Shown one piece after another: positions 8,529 through 16,524 of a stretch of 47,110 nt of DNA. The notes beneath the pieces were generated by a model. The model made no database searches and was not told the origin of the DNA. It saw only the letters and a program-made list of their open reading frames with translations. How positions within the stretch are numbered: the stretch's first letter is position 1; every line of letters starts with the position of its first letter. The position numbers and the translations under genes were made by a program. Source of the stretch: Vibrio fluminensis (GTDB lineage Bacteria > Pseudomonadota > Gammaproteobacteria > Enterobacterales > Vibrionaceae); assembly GCF_015278125.1 (NCBI RefSeq), contig NZ_JADILO010000033.1, positions 1 through 47,110 of the forward strand, read 5' to 3'.

Positions 8529-8966
8529 ATGTTCCAAATTGGAGAATTGGCAAAACGCTGTGGTGTAACCACTGATACGCTTAGGTTTTATGAGAAAAAT
8601 GGTTTGATACAGCCTGCCGGGCGTAGTGAATCTGGCTATCGCGTATATAGCGAAAAAAACCAAGAGCAAGTTACGTTTGTACTTAAAGCCAAAGACTTAG
8701 GTCTGAGTTTGGAAGAGATTAAAGAGTTGCTCGAGATTAAGCTTGAAGCGACAGAGCATAGCTGTGCTGAGGTCAAAGCGATCACTACCGCGAAACTGCA
8801 AGTGATTGACGACAAAATTGAAGAGTTAACGCGTATCAGAACCGCTTTAAAGAAAATTAACGATGCGTGTTGTGGTGATGTGGATGACGATGCCAGTCAC
8901 TGCTCTATTCTTGGCGCTTTAGCGAGTCAAGAAAAGAGCGAAGGTTGTTGTCATCACCATGACTAG
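8529..8966 (+). CDS. zntR: Zn(II)-responsive MerR-family regulator
   Basis: A 145-aa MerR-type activator that senses zinc and turns on zinc export in its known relatives. The winged HTH is at 1-70 (IGELAKRCGVTTDTLRFYE), followed by a dimerisation helix. Zinc-ligand positions match ZntR at C79, C114 and C115, with H124 and C125 where E. coli has H119 and C124. The tail CCHHHD adds further metal-binding residues. No zinc ATPase gene lies beside it, so its target is elsewhere. Its 3' end is 15 bases from the convergent diguanylate cyclase gene. Confidence 0.9.
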   Translation: MFQIGELAKRCGVTTDTLRFYEKNGLIQPAGRSESGYRVYSEKNQEQVTFVLKAKDLGLSLEEIKELLEIKLEATEHSCAEVKAITTAKLQVIDDKIEELTRIRTALKKINDACCGDVDDDASHCSILGALASQEKSEGCCHHHD

Positions 8967-8981
8967 AGAAAGGGTTAGTGG

Positions 8982-9965
8982 TTAGCAAGCGCGTAGTATT
9001 TGTGATTTAGCTGCTGAGTGCACTTTTAGGTCCGGCAGATTATCGTGATAAATAGTCACTTGATCGCGTCCCATTCGTTTCGAATAGTACATCGCCTTAT
9101 CAGCATTGATTAATAAAGCCTTCACCGAATCGACTTCTTGGCTGCATTCAGCGATACCAATACTTACTGTTGGGAAGATTTCCTGATCATCAACTAAACA
9201 AGCGGTCGATCGGATCGAAGTGCGAATGCGCTCTGCAATATCAAATGCTTGAATTGCGTTGGTATTACTCAAAACCACCCCAAACTCTTCACCACCTAAG
9301 CGACCAATATGGTCAGTACCTCGAATTTGCTTTTGACAGATCTCAGCAACGTGCTTGATTGCTTCGTCACCGGATAGGTGACCGACCATATCATTGATCT
9401 CTTTAAAGTGATCAATGTCGATCATTAAGCACACCAAATGGCGTTTCTGTTGGTGTTGCTTTTCAAATTCACGTTCTAACTCTAATAGAAATGCACGGCG
9501 ATTGAGCACCCCTGTGAGTTCATCTGTCTCTGAGAGCTTTTTAAGTTTTTTCTCGAGTAAGTGAGTTTGGGTGACATTGCGGACAGACCACATCACTTGT
9601 TGCTGGTGGCCTATTGGCTCTACATAGTTAATGATCGCTTCAAACCAACTTTCTTCTGGTAGACCTGGATTTTGCAGGTCTTCAAGAGAGAGCAGAAGGT
9701 GATCTTGCAGCTTGATGCTGTAGCGGACGACTTGCGTCTGTTTAGAGGCAATAACCTGATCGATATGGGTTTGTAGTTCCGCTGCTTTACTTGCAGATAG
9801 CACTTGATCTAACTTGAGACCGATGTAACTTTTCGCATTAAAATTCGCTGCGTAGTACTGGCCACCATAGCTATCAATGTAGTTCCCTTCTTCATCTAAG
9901 ATAAAGACGTGATCAGGTAAGGAATTGAGAATAAAATCTAGCCATTCCTCTCTACTTTTGACCAT
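8982..9965 (-). CDS. PAS-GGDEF diguanylate cyclase
   Basis: A 327-aa cytosolic enzyme predicted to make cyclic di-GMP from two GTP. A PAS-like sensor occupies about 5-135 (ILNSLPDHVFILDEEGNYI) and the GGDEF domain about 145-310. The active-site motif is GGEEF at 224-228. An intact RxxD inhibitory site (RGTD, 215-218) lies exactly five residues upstream, so product inhibition is likely. I start at the ATG at 9965, which has an AGAGATAGG ribosome-binding site; a TTG 63 bases upstream is less likely. No transmembrane segment is present, and the PAS ligand is unknown. Confidence 0.9.
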   Translation of the reverse strand: MVKSREEWLDFILNSLPDHVFILDEEGNYIDSYGGQYYAANFNAKSYIGLKLDQVLSASKAAELQTHIDQVIASKQTQVVRYSIKLQDHLLLSLEDLQNPGLPEESWFEAIINYVEPIGHQQQVMWSVRNVTQTHLLEKKLKKLSETDELTGVLNRRAFLLELEREFEKQHQQKRHLVCLMIDIDHFKEINDMVGHLSGDEAIKHVAEICQKQIRGTDHIGRLGGEEFGVVLSNTNAIQAFDIAERIRTSIRSTACLVDDQEIFPTVSIGIAECSQEVDSVKALLINADKAMYYSKRMGRDQVTIYHDNLPDLKVHSAAKSQILRAC

Positions 9966-10105
9966 ATTACGCCTATCTCTTATCAAAATCGGAATTTGCC
10001 ATTGTAACGGATTATTTGCATATGACAATTTTGTTTATAGACAGAAGAGTTATTAGCTAAATGGATGAGACGGATAGCACGGCATATGCTTGTTTAATTT
10101 TAGAC

Positions 10106-10136
10106 AAAGCAAGCAGCGCTAATGGCTGCCTGCTTT
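10106..10136 (-). terminator. Terminator after the alcohol dehydrogenase gene
   Basis: The stem AAAGCAGGCAGC / GCAGCTTGCTTT-like arms (11 of 12 paired) lie 9 bases after the stop codon, followed on the reverse strand by a broken T-rich stretch. Confidence 0.6.
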
Positions 10137-10145
10137 AGGAGAGAA

Positions 10146-11165
10146 TTAGCTTAGGTCCATGACGATGCGACCAGTAATTTCACCTTTCTCCATATCGGCA
10201 AAGATCTCGTTAATGTCTTCCAGCTGCTTCACTTGCGTAATGGCCTTGACCTTACCTTCCGCAGCAAATTGTAAGCATTCTTGCAGATCTTTACGCGTCC
10301 CAACAATTGATCCAATGACCTTAACGCCATTAAGCACGGTATCAAAGATCGGGATTGGCATCTCTTCTGGTGGTAGGCCAACTAGCACGCAGGCTCCGCC
10401 ACGGCGAATAGAGGCGTAAGCTTCTTTAAATGCGGGTTGAGACACTGCGGTACATACCACGCCATGTACACCACCATCAGTGATTTCTCGAATACGTTCT
10501 GATGGTTTCTCTTTCATAAAGTCGATGGTGTGTTGCGCGCCCAGCTCTTTCGCAAGTGCTAGCTTTTCGTCGCCAGTATCGACAGCTATCACATTCATCC
10601 CCATTGCGACAGCATATTGAATGGCGAGGTGGCCAAGACCGCCGGCACCAATCGCGGCAACCCATTGTCCTGGTTTTACGCCAGTCACTTTTAGCGCTTT
10701 ATAAGTGGTCACGCCAGCACAGAAAAGAGGCGCAGCATCAACGTAGTTTAATCCCTCAGGAATCTTAATGACGTATTCGCCGTTGGCGAGACAGTACTCA
10801 GCATAACCACCATCAACGGAATAGCCGGCATTGTGTTGGTCGAGACAGAGAGTCTCTTGTCCCTCTAAGCAGTAGTCACAGTGGCCACAAGCACTGTATA
10901 ACCATGGTACACCGACACGGTCACCGACTTTAAGGTGATGGATCTCACTGCCAACCTCAACAATTTCACCTACGCCTTCATGGCCTGGTACAAGAGGCAT
11001 TTTGGGTTTAACTGGCCAATCACCATGACAAGCGTGTAAATCGGTGTGGCAGACGCCACAAGCATGGACTTTGACTAGGACGTCGCGTGGTTTCACGTTA
11101 GGTAGTGGAATTTCTTTAATGACCAGTGGCCCTTTAAATTCACTTACTACTGCTGCTTTCATCAT
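10146..11165 (-). CDS. adhP: Zinc-dependent alcohol dehydrogenase
   Basis: A 339-aa medium-chain dehydrogenase oxidising primary alcohols such as ethanol with NAD. Catalytic zinc ligands are C39 (GVCHTD), H62-E63 (GHEG) and C149. The structural zinc is bound by C93, C96, C99 and C107. The NAD motif GAGGLG starts at 173. The sequence closely follows AdhP-type enzymes. The start is the first of two adjacent ATGs, 7 bases after GGAG. It is monocistronic, with a terminator downstream. Confidence 0.93.
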   Translation of the reverse strand: MMKAAVVSEFKGPLVIKEIPLPNVKPRDVLVKVHACGVCHTDLHACHGDWPVKPKMPLVPGHEGVGEIVEVGSEIHHLKVGDRVGVPWLYSACGHCDYCLEGQETLCLDQHNAGYSVDGGYAEYCLANGEYVIKIPEGLNYVDAAPLFCAGVTTYKALKVTGVKPGQWVAAIGAGGLGHLAIQYAVAMGMNVIAVDTGDEKLALAKELGAQHTIDFMKEKPSERIREITDGGVHGVVCTAVSQPAFKEAYASIRRGGACVLVGLPPEEMPIPIFDTVLNGVKVIGSIVGTRKDLQECLQFAAEGKVKAITQVKQLEDINEIFADMEKGEITGRIVMDLS

Positions 11166-11471
11166 TGTTATTCTCCGTTTGTTTTAATTAGCCGACAACC
11201 AATCCTGATTGCTCGGGTCTGACAAACCTTTGTGCGATTAATAAAAACTTGCGCTTCAAATGAGAATTGTTCAATGTAAAAGTAATGTTCAGTTTTGCGA
11301 TCGAGTAGTCAATCACGCGGACATGCGAAAAGAGTGTACAAAATGTATGGATTTACGTGCTAGAAGTGATGAGAGTTCAGGTGAGTGATTTATCAATATT
11401 TAAACGACAGAAAAGAAAAAGGCCATGTTATTGCTAACATGACCTCTTAATTAATGATGAACCAACAAAGA
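11166..11471. other. Intergenic region upstream of adhP
   Basis: 306 bases between the adhP start and the fis stop. It contains the fis terminator at 11411-11444 and otherwise AT-rich sequence that must hold the adhP promoter. I could not fix hexamers with confidence, and no gene or repeat is visible. Confidence 0.5.
11411..11444 (-). terminator. fis terminator
   Basis: On the reverse strand the stem GGTCATGTTA / TAACATGGCC with loop GCAA is followed by TTTTTCTTTT. It closes the dusB-fis operon. Confidence 0.9.
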
Positions 11472-11768
11472 TTAGTTCATGCCGTATTTTTTCAGTTTCT
11501 TACGAAGAGTACCGCGGTTGATGCCCATCATAGTTGCTGCGCGAGTTTGGTTACCGCGAGTGTACTGCATGATGGTGTCTAGTAGTGGCTGTTCAACTTC
11601 AGCTAGAACTAATTCGTATAGTTCTGTAACTTCTTGACCGTTTAATTGAGCAAGATAGTTTTTAAGAGACGCTTTAACAGAATCACGTAGTGGCTTTTGC
11701 GTGATTTGATCTTGTGAAGTTACTGTAGTTACTGTTAATGCTTCTGAAGTTAGATTTTGTTCGAACAT
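11472..11768 (-). CDS. fis: DNA-binding protein Fis
   Basis: A 98-aa nucleoid protein and global regulator. The C-terminal HTH (NQTRAATMMGINRGTLRKKL) is identical in layout to enterobacterial Fis; the N-terminal beta-hairpin arm that contacts Hin/Gin-type recombinases is at about 10-26. It lies 23 bases downstream of dusB on the same strand, the conserved dusB-fis operon, and is probably driven by the promoter ahead of dusB. Confidence 0.98.
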   Translation of the reverse strand: MFEQNLTSEALTVTTVTSQDQITQKPLRDSVKASLKNYLAQLNGQEVTELYELVLAEVEQPLLDTIMQYTRGNQTRAATMMGINRGTLRKKLKKYGMN

Positions 11769-11791
11769 ATTCGGTCTAGCTCTTCTCGTAA

Positions 11792-12760
11792 TTATGGTGC
11801 AACGTTATCAAAATAACCTTCTAACACCTCAAGTTGCTCTGCAGCAATCTCGATCGCGTTGAAGGTACGGCGAAACTCGTTAGCTTGTTCATGTTCTTTT
11901 AGGTACCAACCCACATGCTTGCGAGCAATGCGAGGGCCTAAGAACTCTCCATAAAATTCATGCAGAGCATTCACATGACCAAGCATAATGCCTTTGACTT
12001 CCTCGAGAGGAAGCTGTGGCATTACGGTGCCGTTTTCCAAATAGTGCTGGATTTCCTGGAAAATCCAAGGACGACCCTGGGCAGGGCGTCCAATCATCAG
12101 AGCGTCTGCACCGGTATAATCCAGTACAAATTTTGCCTTCTCAGGACTATCGATATCACCGTTAGCGATAACCGGAATTGAGATGGCTTGTTTTACCGCC
12201 TTGATGCTGTCGTATTCTGCCTCACCTTTGTACATACACGCTTTGGTGCGCCCGTGAAGGGCCAAAGCTTGTATGCCGCAGTCTTCGGCTAATTTAGCGA
12301 TGTGGACACAGTTTTTATTTTCTGGGTCCCAGCCAGTACGGGTTTTCAATGTCACAGGAACATCGACTGCATTGACTACCGTTTTCAGAATATCTTCGAT
12401 GATATCTGGATACTTAAGTAATGCAGAACCGGCTAGCTTCTTATTCACTTTTTTAGCTGGGCAGCCCATATTGATATCGATGATTTGCGCACCGTTTTCA
12501 ACGCTAAACTGAGCTGCTTCAGCCATAAGCTGGGGATCAGCGCCTGCGATCTGTACCGAACGAATGCCCGATTCGCCTTCGTGTACCATGCGCTGTTTTG
12601 ATTTCGCAGTCTTCCAAAGCTTTGGGTTTGACGACATCATTTCACTGACAGCCATACCCGCACCATATCGGAGACACAACTCTCGAAAAGGTCTATCCGT
12701 AACGCCCGCCATTGGAGCAACGATTAGTTTGTTCTTAAGTTGATAATTACCTATTTTCAA
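11792..12760 (-). CDS. dusB: tRNA-dihydrouridine synthase B
   Basis: A 322-aa flavoenzyme that reduces uridine in the tRNA D-loop. It shows the FMN-barrel start APMAGVTDRPFR, the catalytic-cysteine motif NMGCPAKKV and the late motif IGRPAQGRPWIF. I choose a TTG start giving (M)KIGNYQLKN, which matches the N-terminus and length of E. coli DusB (321 aa). A GTG at 12814 would add 18 unrelated residues and lies upstream of the likely promoter -10 box. It is first in the dusB-fis operon. Confidence 0.93.
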   Translation of the reverse strand: MKIGNYQLKNKLIVAPMAGVTDRPFRELCLRYGAGMAVSEMMSSNPKLWKTAKSKQRMVHEGESGIRSVQIAGADPQLMAEAAQFSVENGAQIIDINMGCPAKKVNKKLAGSALLKYPDIIEDILKTVVNAVDVPVTLKTRTGWDPENKNCVHIAKLAEDCGIQALALHGRTKACMYKGEAEYDSIKAVKQAISIPVIANGDIDSPEKAKFVLDYTGADALMIGRPAQGRPWIFQEIQHYLENGTVMPQLPLEEVKGIMLGHVNALHEFYGEFLGPRIARKHVGWYLKEHEQANEFRRTFNAIEIAAEQLEVLEGYFDNVAP

Positions 12761-12787
12761 AACGTCTTCACAGTTCTGTACCAGCAA

Positions 12788-12824
12788 GGGCGCGCATTTT
12801 ACGCATTTTTTCACTGCGTGAAAA
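12788..12824 (-). promoter_or_regulatory. Candidate dusB-fis promoter with GC-rich discriminator
   Basis: Read on the reverse strand: TTTTCA (12824-12819), a 17-base spacer, TAAAAT (12801-12796), then GCGCGCCC directly downstream. A weak -35, AT-rich -10 and GC-rich discriminator is the arrangement known for the E. coli fis promoter, where it underlies growth-rate and ppGpp control. The short distance to the TTG start supports that start. Confidence 0.6.
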
Positions 12825-12899
12825 GACTAATATTTGAGCATTTACAAATTGTTTTGTTAATTTGTTTAAATTTCAGGCTATTAGCCGCAAAAACCTTGT

Positions 12900-13787
12900 C
12901 TAGCCTTGCTTGCGACCAGAGATGCGACACCATTCACTTTGCTCTTTAATCGGATCAATGTGAAGCTCGTCACGGTAATGGTCAGCCACATCTTCCGCTT
13001 GAGTGTCTAACACACCAGACATTGCTAGCAGACCATTTTCTTTAACCAAACCTTTAATGATTGGAGCCAGTTCACGTAATGGGCCTGCCAAAATGTTAGC
13101 AACAACCACATCTGCGATTAGGCCTTCAGGTTGATCTTGAGGAAGGAACACTTCAAGGTGTTCTGCTACGCCGTTGCGCTCAGCGTTATCTTTAGATGCC
13201 AATAGTGCTTGAGGATCAATATCGATCCCGACAACTTTTTCTGCGCCCAGTTTGATCGCTGCGATCGCGAGAATGCCAGAGCCACAACCGAAGTCGATGA
13301 CCGTTTTACCTTGTAGGTTTAAACCTTCAAGCCACTCTAGGCACAGCGCAGTTGTCGGGTGAGTACCTGTGCCAAAAGCAAGACCAGGATCGAGCATAAC
13401 ATTGACCGCATCTGGCTCTGGGATTTCACGCCAGCTTGGGCAGATCCATAGACGCTCACCGAATTTCATAGGGTGGAAGTTATCCATCCATTCACGTTCC
13501 CAGTCTTTATCTTCAATTTGCTCAACTTTGTAAGCAAAGTCTTCCGCTAGCATGTTGCTTGCTTTGATTTGACTTAGAACGAACTGAGTATCAGCCTCGG
13601 CATCATACAGAGCCAGAATATCGGTATCACCCCATAAGCGCGTTTCGCCTGGTAGAGGTTCAAATACTGGTGTGTCTTGCGCATCTAAAAAGGTTACGGA
13701 TAGCGCGCCAGTCTCTTCCATTAGCATGTCACCGATCATTTCGGCGTTTTCATTGGTCGCATTGAGTTTGATTTGAATCCAAGGCAT
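12900..13787 (-). CDS. prmA: Ribosomal protein L11 methyltransferase
   Basis: A 295-aa SAM-dependent enzyme that trimethylates ribosomal protein L11. The N-terminal substrate-recognition domain spans about 1-60. The methyltransferase domain carries the SAM motif VIDFGCGSGILAIAA and the NPPF-equivalent motif VVANILAGPL. Length matches E. coli PrmA (293). It lies between the accBC operon and dusB-fis on the same strand, with a terminator upstream separating it from accC. Confidence 0.97.
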   Translation of the reverse strand: MPWIQIKLNATNENAEMIGDMLMEETGALSVTFLDAQDTPVFEPLPGETRLWGDTDILALYDAEADTQFVLSQIKASNMLAEDFAYKVEQIEDKDWEREWMDNFHPMKFGERLWICPSWREIPEPDAVNVMLDPGLAFGTGTHPTTALCLEWLEGLNLQGKTVIDFGCGSGILAIAAIKLGAEKVVGIDIDPQALLASKDNAERNGVAEHLEVFLPQDQPEGLIADVVVANILAGPLRELAPIIKGLVKENGLLAMSGVLDTQAEDVADHYRDELHIDPIKEQSEWCRISGRKQG

Positions 13788-13845
13788 GAGTATGTGCTCT
13801 TAACGTGGTTGAATCAGGATATTGGCGCAGAGTTTAGCAGCCAGA

Positions 13846-13875
13846 AGCAAAAATGCCCACGTAATGTGGGCATTT
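13846..13875 (-). terminator. Terminator of the aroQ-accB-accC operon
   Basis: The 10-bp perfect stem AAATGCCCAC / GTGGGCATTT with a 5-base loop is followed on the reverse strand by TTTTTG. It lies 20 bases after the accC stop. Confidence 0.88.
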
Positions 13876-13895
13876 AACGCGATTAAGCGAGGCGA

Positions 13896-15239
13896 TTATT
13901 GCAGACCAAGCTTCTTCTCTAGGTAGTGGATGTTTGCACCACCGTGTTGGAAGTTCTCGTCATTCATAATTGCCATTTGCAATGGCACGTTGGTTTTAAT
14001 GCCTTCGACAATCATTTCACTCAATGCATTTTTCATGCGCGCGATAGCAACATCGCGGTTCTCACCGTAAGTGATCAGCTTACCGATCATCGAATCGTAG
14101 TGCGGTGGCACTGTGTAACCTGCATAGATGTGAGATTCCCAGCGTACACCCATGCCGCCTGGCGAATGGAAGCGTTCAATCTTACCTGGTGATGGTAGGA
14201 AACGCTCCGGATCTTCTGCGTTGATACGGCATTCGATCGCATGGCCACGGATCTTAATGTCATCTTGAGTGAATGACAGTGGCTGGCCAGCTGCTACACG
14301 CAGCTGTTCTTTGATCAAGTCAACGCCAGTGACCATTTCAGTTACAGGATGCTCAACCTGAATACGGGTGTTCATTTCGATGAAGTAGAACTCGCCGTTT
14401 TCGTATAGGAATTCGAACGTACCCGCACCGCGGTAGCCGATTTCAAGACAAGCGCGAGTACAACGCTCACCGATGTATTTACGCATTTCTTCTGTGATGC
14501 CCGGCGCTGGAGCTTCTTCAACCACTTTTTGGTGACGACGCTGCATTGAACAGTCACGTTCACCTAGGTGGATCGCGCCACCTTGGCCGTCAGCAATCAC
14601 TTGAACTTCAACGTGACGAGGGTTTTCTAGGAATTTTTCCATGTAAACCATGTCGTTGTTAAATGCTGCTTTTGCTTCCGCGCGAGTCATCGCGATAGCT
14701 TGAGTTAACTCAGCTTCGCTACGCACAACACGCATACCACGACCGCCGCCGCCGCCAGACGCTTTAATGATTACTGGGTAACCAATGCGTTTTGCGTGTG
14801 CTTTGTTTTTTACTTCATCGTTGTCTAGTGGACCGTCAGAACCAGGGACACATGGCACGCCCGCTTTTTTCATGGCGTTGATCGCTGAAACCTTGTCACC
14901 CATCATGCGGATAGTGTCCGCTTTAGGTCCAACAAAGATAAAGCCACTGCGTTCAACTTGCTCAGCAAAGTCTGCGTTCTCAGACAAGAAGCCGTAACCT
15001 GGGTGAATCGCTACTGCGCCAGTCACTTCAGCTGCTGAAATGATGCGTGGAATGTTTAGGTAGCTATCAATGCCGCGCGCAGGACCGATACAGATAGATT
15101 CATCTGCTAGCAATACGTGCTTAAGGTCACGGTCAGCAGTAGAGTGTACTGCTACGGTTTTAATGCCGAGCTCTTTACATGCGCGAAGAATACGAAGAGC
15201 AATTTCACCTCGGTTCGCGATGACTAATTTATCTAGCAT
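13896..15239 (-). CDS. accC: Acetyl-CoA carboxylase, biotin carboxylase subunit
   Basis: A 447-aa ATP-grasp enzyme that carboxylates biotin on AccB, the first half-reaction of fatty-acid synthesis. Visible motifs are the glycine-rich loop GGGGRGMRVV, RDCSMQRRHQKVVEEAP and the active-site segment EMNTRIQVEHPVTE. Length equals the family standard (about 449). It starts 14 bases after accB on the same strand, so the two are co-transcribed. Confidence 0.98.
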   Translation of the reverse strand: MLDKLVIANRGEIALRILRACKELGIKTVAVHSTADRDLKHVLLADESICIGPARGIDSYLNIPRIISAAEVTGAVAIHPGYGFLSENADFAEQVERSGFIFVGPKADTIRMMGDKVSAINAMKKAGVPCVPGSDGPLDNDEVKNKAHAKRIGYPVIIKASGGGGGRGMRVVRSEAELTQAIAMTRAEAKAAFNNDMVYMEKFLENPRHVEVQVIADGQGGAIHLGERDCSMQRRHQKVVEEAPAPGITEEMRKYIGERCTRACLEIGYRGAGTFEFLYENGEFYFIEMNTRIQVEHPVTEMVTGVDLIKEQLRVAAGQPLSFTQDDIKIRGHAIECRINAEDPERFLPSPGKIERFHSPGGMGVRWESHIYAGYTVPPHYDSMIGKLITYGENRDVAIARMKNALSEMIVEGIKTNVPLQMAIMNDENFQHGGANIHYLEKKLGLQ

Positions 15240-15253
15240 AGCTTTAGCCTCGA

Positions 15254-15709
15254 TTATTCGATTACTACTAGCGGCTGGTCGAATTCTACTGGTTGACCAT
15301 CTTCTACTAGGATTGCAGTTACTACACCAGATTTATCTGCTTCGATTTGGTTCATCATTTTCATCGCTTCAACGATACAAAGTGTGTCACCCGCTTTTAC
15401 GCTTTGACCCACTTCTACGAATGACTTCGCGTCTGGACTTGGTGAGCGGTAGAAAGTACCAACCATTGGAGAAAGAACTTGGTGACCCGCAGGTGCTGCT
15501 GGAGCCGCTTCTTCTGCTGCTGCCACTGGCGCTGCTGCCGGTGCTGCTACTGGAGCCGGTGCTGCCGCGTATTGAATTGGTGCTGCTTGTAAAGGAGCTG
15601 CGCCGTGACGACTGATTCGTACTGACTCTTCACCTTCAGAAATCTCTAGCTCAGCGATGCCAGACTCTTCTACTAATTCAATCAGCTTCTTAATTTTACG
15701 GATATCCAT
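15254..15709 (-). CDS. accB: Acetyl-CoA carboxylase, biotin carboxyl carrier protein
   Basis: A 151-aa BCCP. An N-terminal domain (1-35) is joined by an Ala/Pro-rich flexible linker (about 36-75) to the biotinyl domain. The biotin-accepting lysine is K117 in EAMKMM, and the bacterial 'thumb' is SPMVGTFYRSPSPDA at 80-94. It sits between aroQ and accC as in many gammaproteobacteria. A 181-aa open frame on the opposite strand is only a shadow of the Ala/Pro-rich linker. Confidence 0.98.
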   Translation of the reverse strand: MDIRKIKKLIELVEESGIAELEISEGEESVRISRHGAAPLQAAPIQYAAAPAPVAAPAAAPVAAAEEAAPAAPAGHQVLSPMVGTFYRSPSPDAKSFVEVGQSVKAGDTLCIVEAMKMMNQIEADKSGVVTAILVEDGQPVEFDQPLVVIE

Positions 15710-15768
15710 GTTTGCTTTCTCTTTTATCTTGTGAGTAAGACAACCCGTTAGGGTTGCAGAGTGTTAGG

Positions 15769-16218
15769 TTACTTTGCCTGCAGGTGCTTGATCGCGGCAG
15801 ACAATGCAAATTCGTAGCCTTGTGCACCTAAACCACATATCACGCCTTGTGCTTTATCAGACAAGTAAGAGTGGTGACGAAATGGTTCTCGTGCGTGCAC
15901 ATTGGACAAATGTACTTCTATAAATGGGATTGCTACGCCAAGTAAGGCATCACGCAGCGCTACGCTGGTGTGAGTAAATGCCGCGGGATTAATAATGATA
16001 AAATCCACTTGGTTGTATGCAGCGTGAATCGCCTCAATAAGCTCATATTCGCGATTGGATTGAAGATGCTCGAGTTCAATGTCTGCATCTGCCGCTTGTT
16101 GCACCAGAGTCGTGACGATTTGGTCGAGAGTTTGCGACCCATAATGTGCAGGCTCGCGAAGCCCTAACAAATTAAGGTTCGGTCCGTTCAGAAGTAGAAT
16201 TCGTGATTTTGCTGACAT
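15769..16218 (-). CDS. aroQ: Type II 3-dehydroquinate dehydratase
   Basis: A 149-aa dodecameric enzyme that dehydrates 3-dehydroquinate in the shikimate pathway. It shows the signature LLLNGPNLNLLGLREPAHYG, NPAAFTHTS and the active-site segment FIEVHLSNVHARE. The ATG at MSAKSR is chosen because it gives the family N-terminus and has AAGGAAG upstream; a frame extending 21 residues further has no support. It is first gene of aroQ-accB-accC, 59 bases ahead of accB. Confidence 0.96.
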   Translation of the reverse strand: MSAKSRILLLNGPNLNLLGLREPAHYGSQTLDQIVTTLVQQAADADIELEHLQSNREYELIEAIHAAYNQVDFIIINPAAFTHTSVALRDALLGVAIPFIEVHLSNVHAREPFRHHSYLSDKAQGVICGLGAQGYEFALSAAIKHLQAK

Positions 16219-16463
16219 TATGTGGCTATCTTCCTTTATCGTGAGTGAAACGAGTCGGTTTCCTAATATACGATAAATCAACGCGATTTTTCAGTGCAAA
16301 TCGAGCGATTTTTAAAAAATCGTCCACGATTATAGCTAATTCAGCGCAATTAGCAGCAATTTACTGGTCTAATCACCCACAATTGCTTTTGTTTTCTGTA
16401 ACAGAGATAACAGAAAAGTCGTGTAGAAGAGTCAGATAGGTGACAAATAATCAGATCTGAGCA
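16219..16463 (-). promoter_or_regulatory. aroQ-accBC promoter region
   Basis: This AT-rich stretch, part of the 306-base gap up to the acs stop, holds no gene. On the reverse strand a perfect TATAAT lies at 16329-16334, with TTGCTG at 16354-16359 as a possible -35 (19-base spacer, longer than ideal). That gives a leader of about 100 nt before aroQ. The hexamer assignment is by eye. Confidence 0.45.
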
Positions 16464-16494
16464 CAAAAAAGGCCGCCACTCAGTGACGGCCTTT
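16464..16494 (-). terminator. acs terminator
   Basis: On the reverse strand the stem GGCCGTCAC / GTGGCGGCC with loop TGA is followed by TTTTTT. It lies about 30 bases after the acs stop codon. Confidence 0.9.
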
Positions 16495-16524
16495 GCAGGT
16501 TCCTTTGCAGATTAAGAGCGGGAA

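Noticed and set aside
12761..12814. GTG start for dusB, 18 codons upstream.
   Set aside because: The extension overlaps the likely -10 and discriminator and is absent from DusB of known length.
15070..15615. A 181-codon open frame on the strand opposite accB and accC.
   Set aside because: It is a shadow of the Ala/Pro-rich linker and conserved genes on the other strand; no family resemblance or ribosome-binding site.
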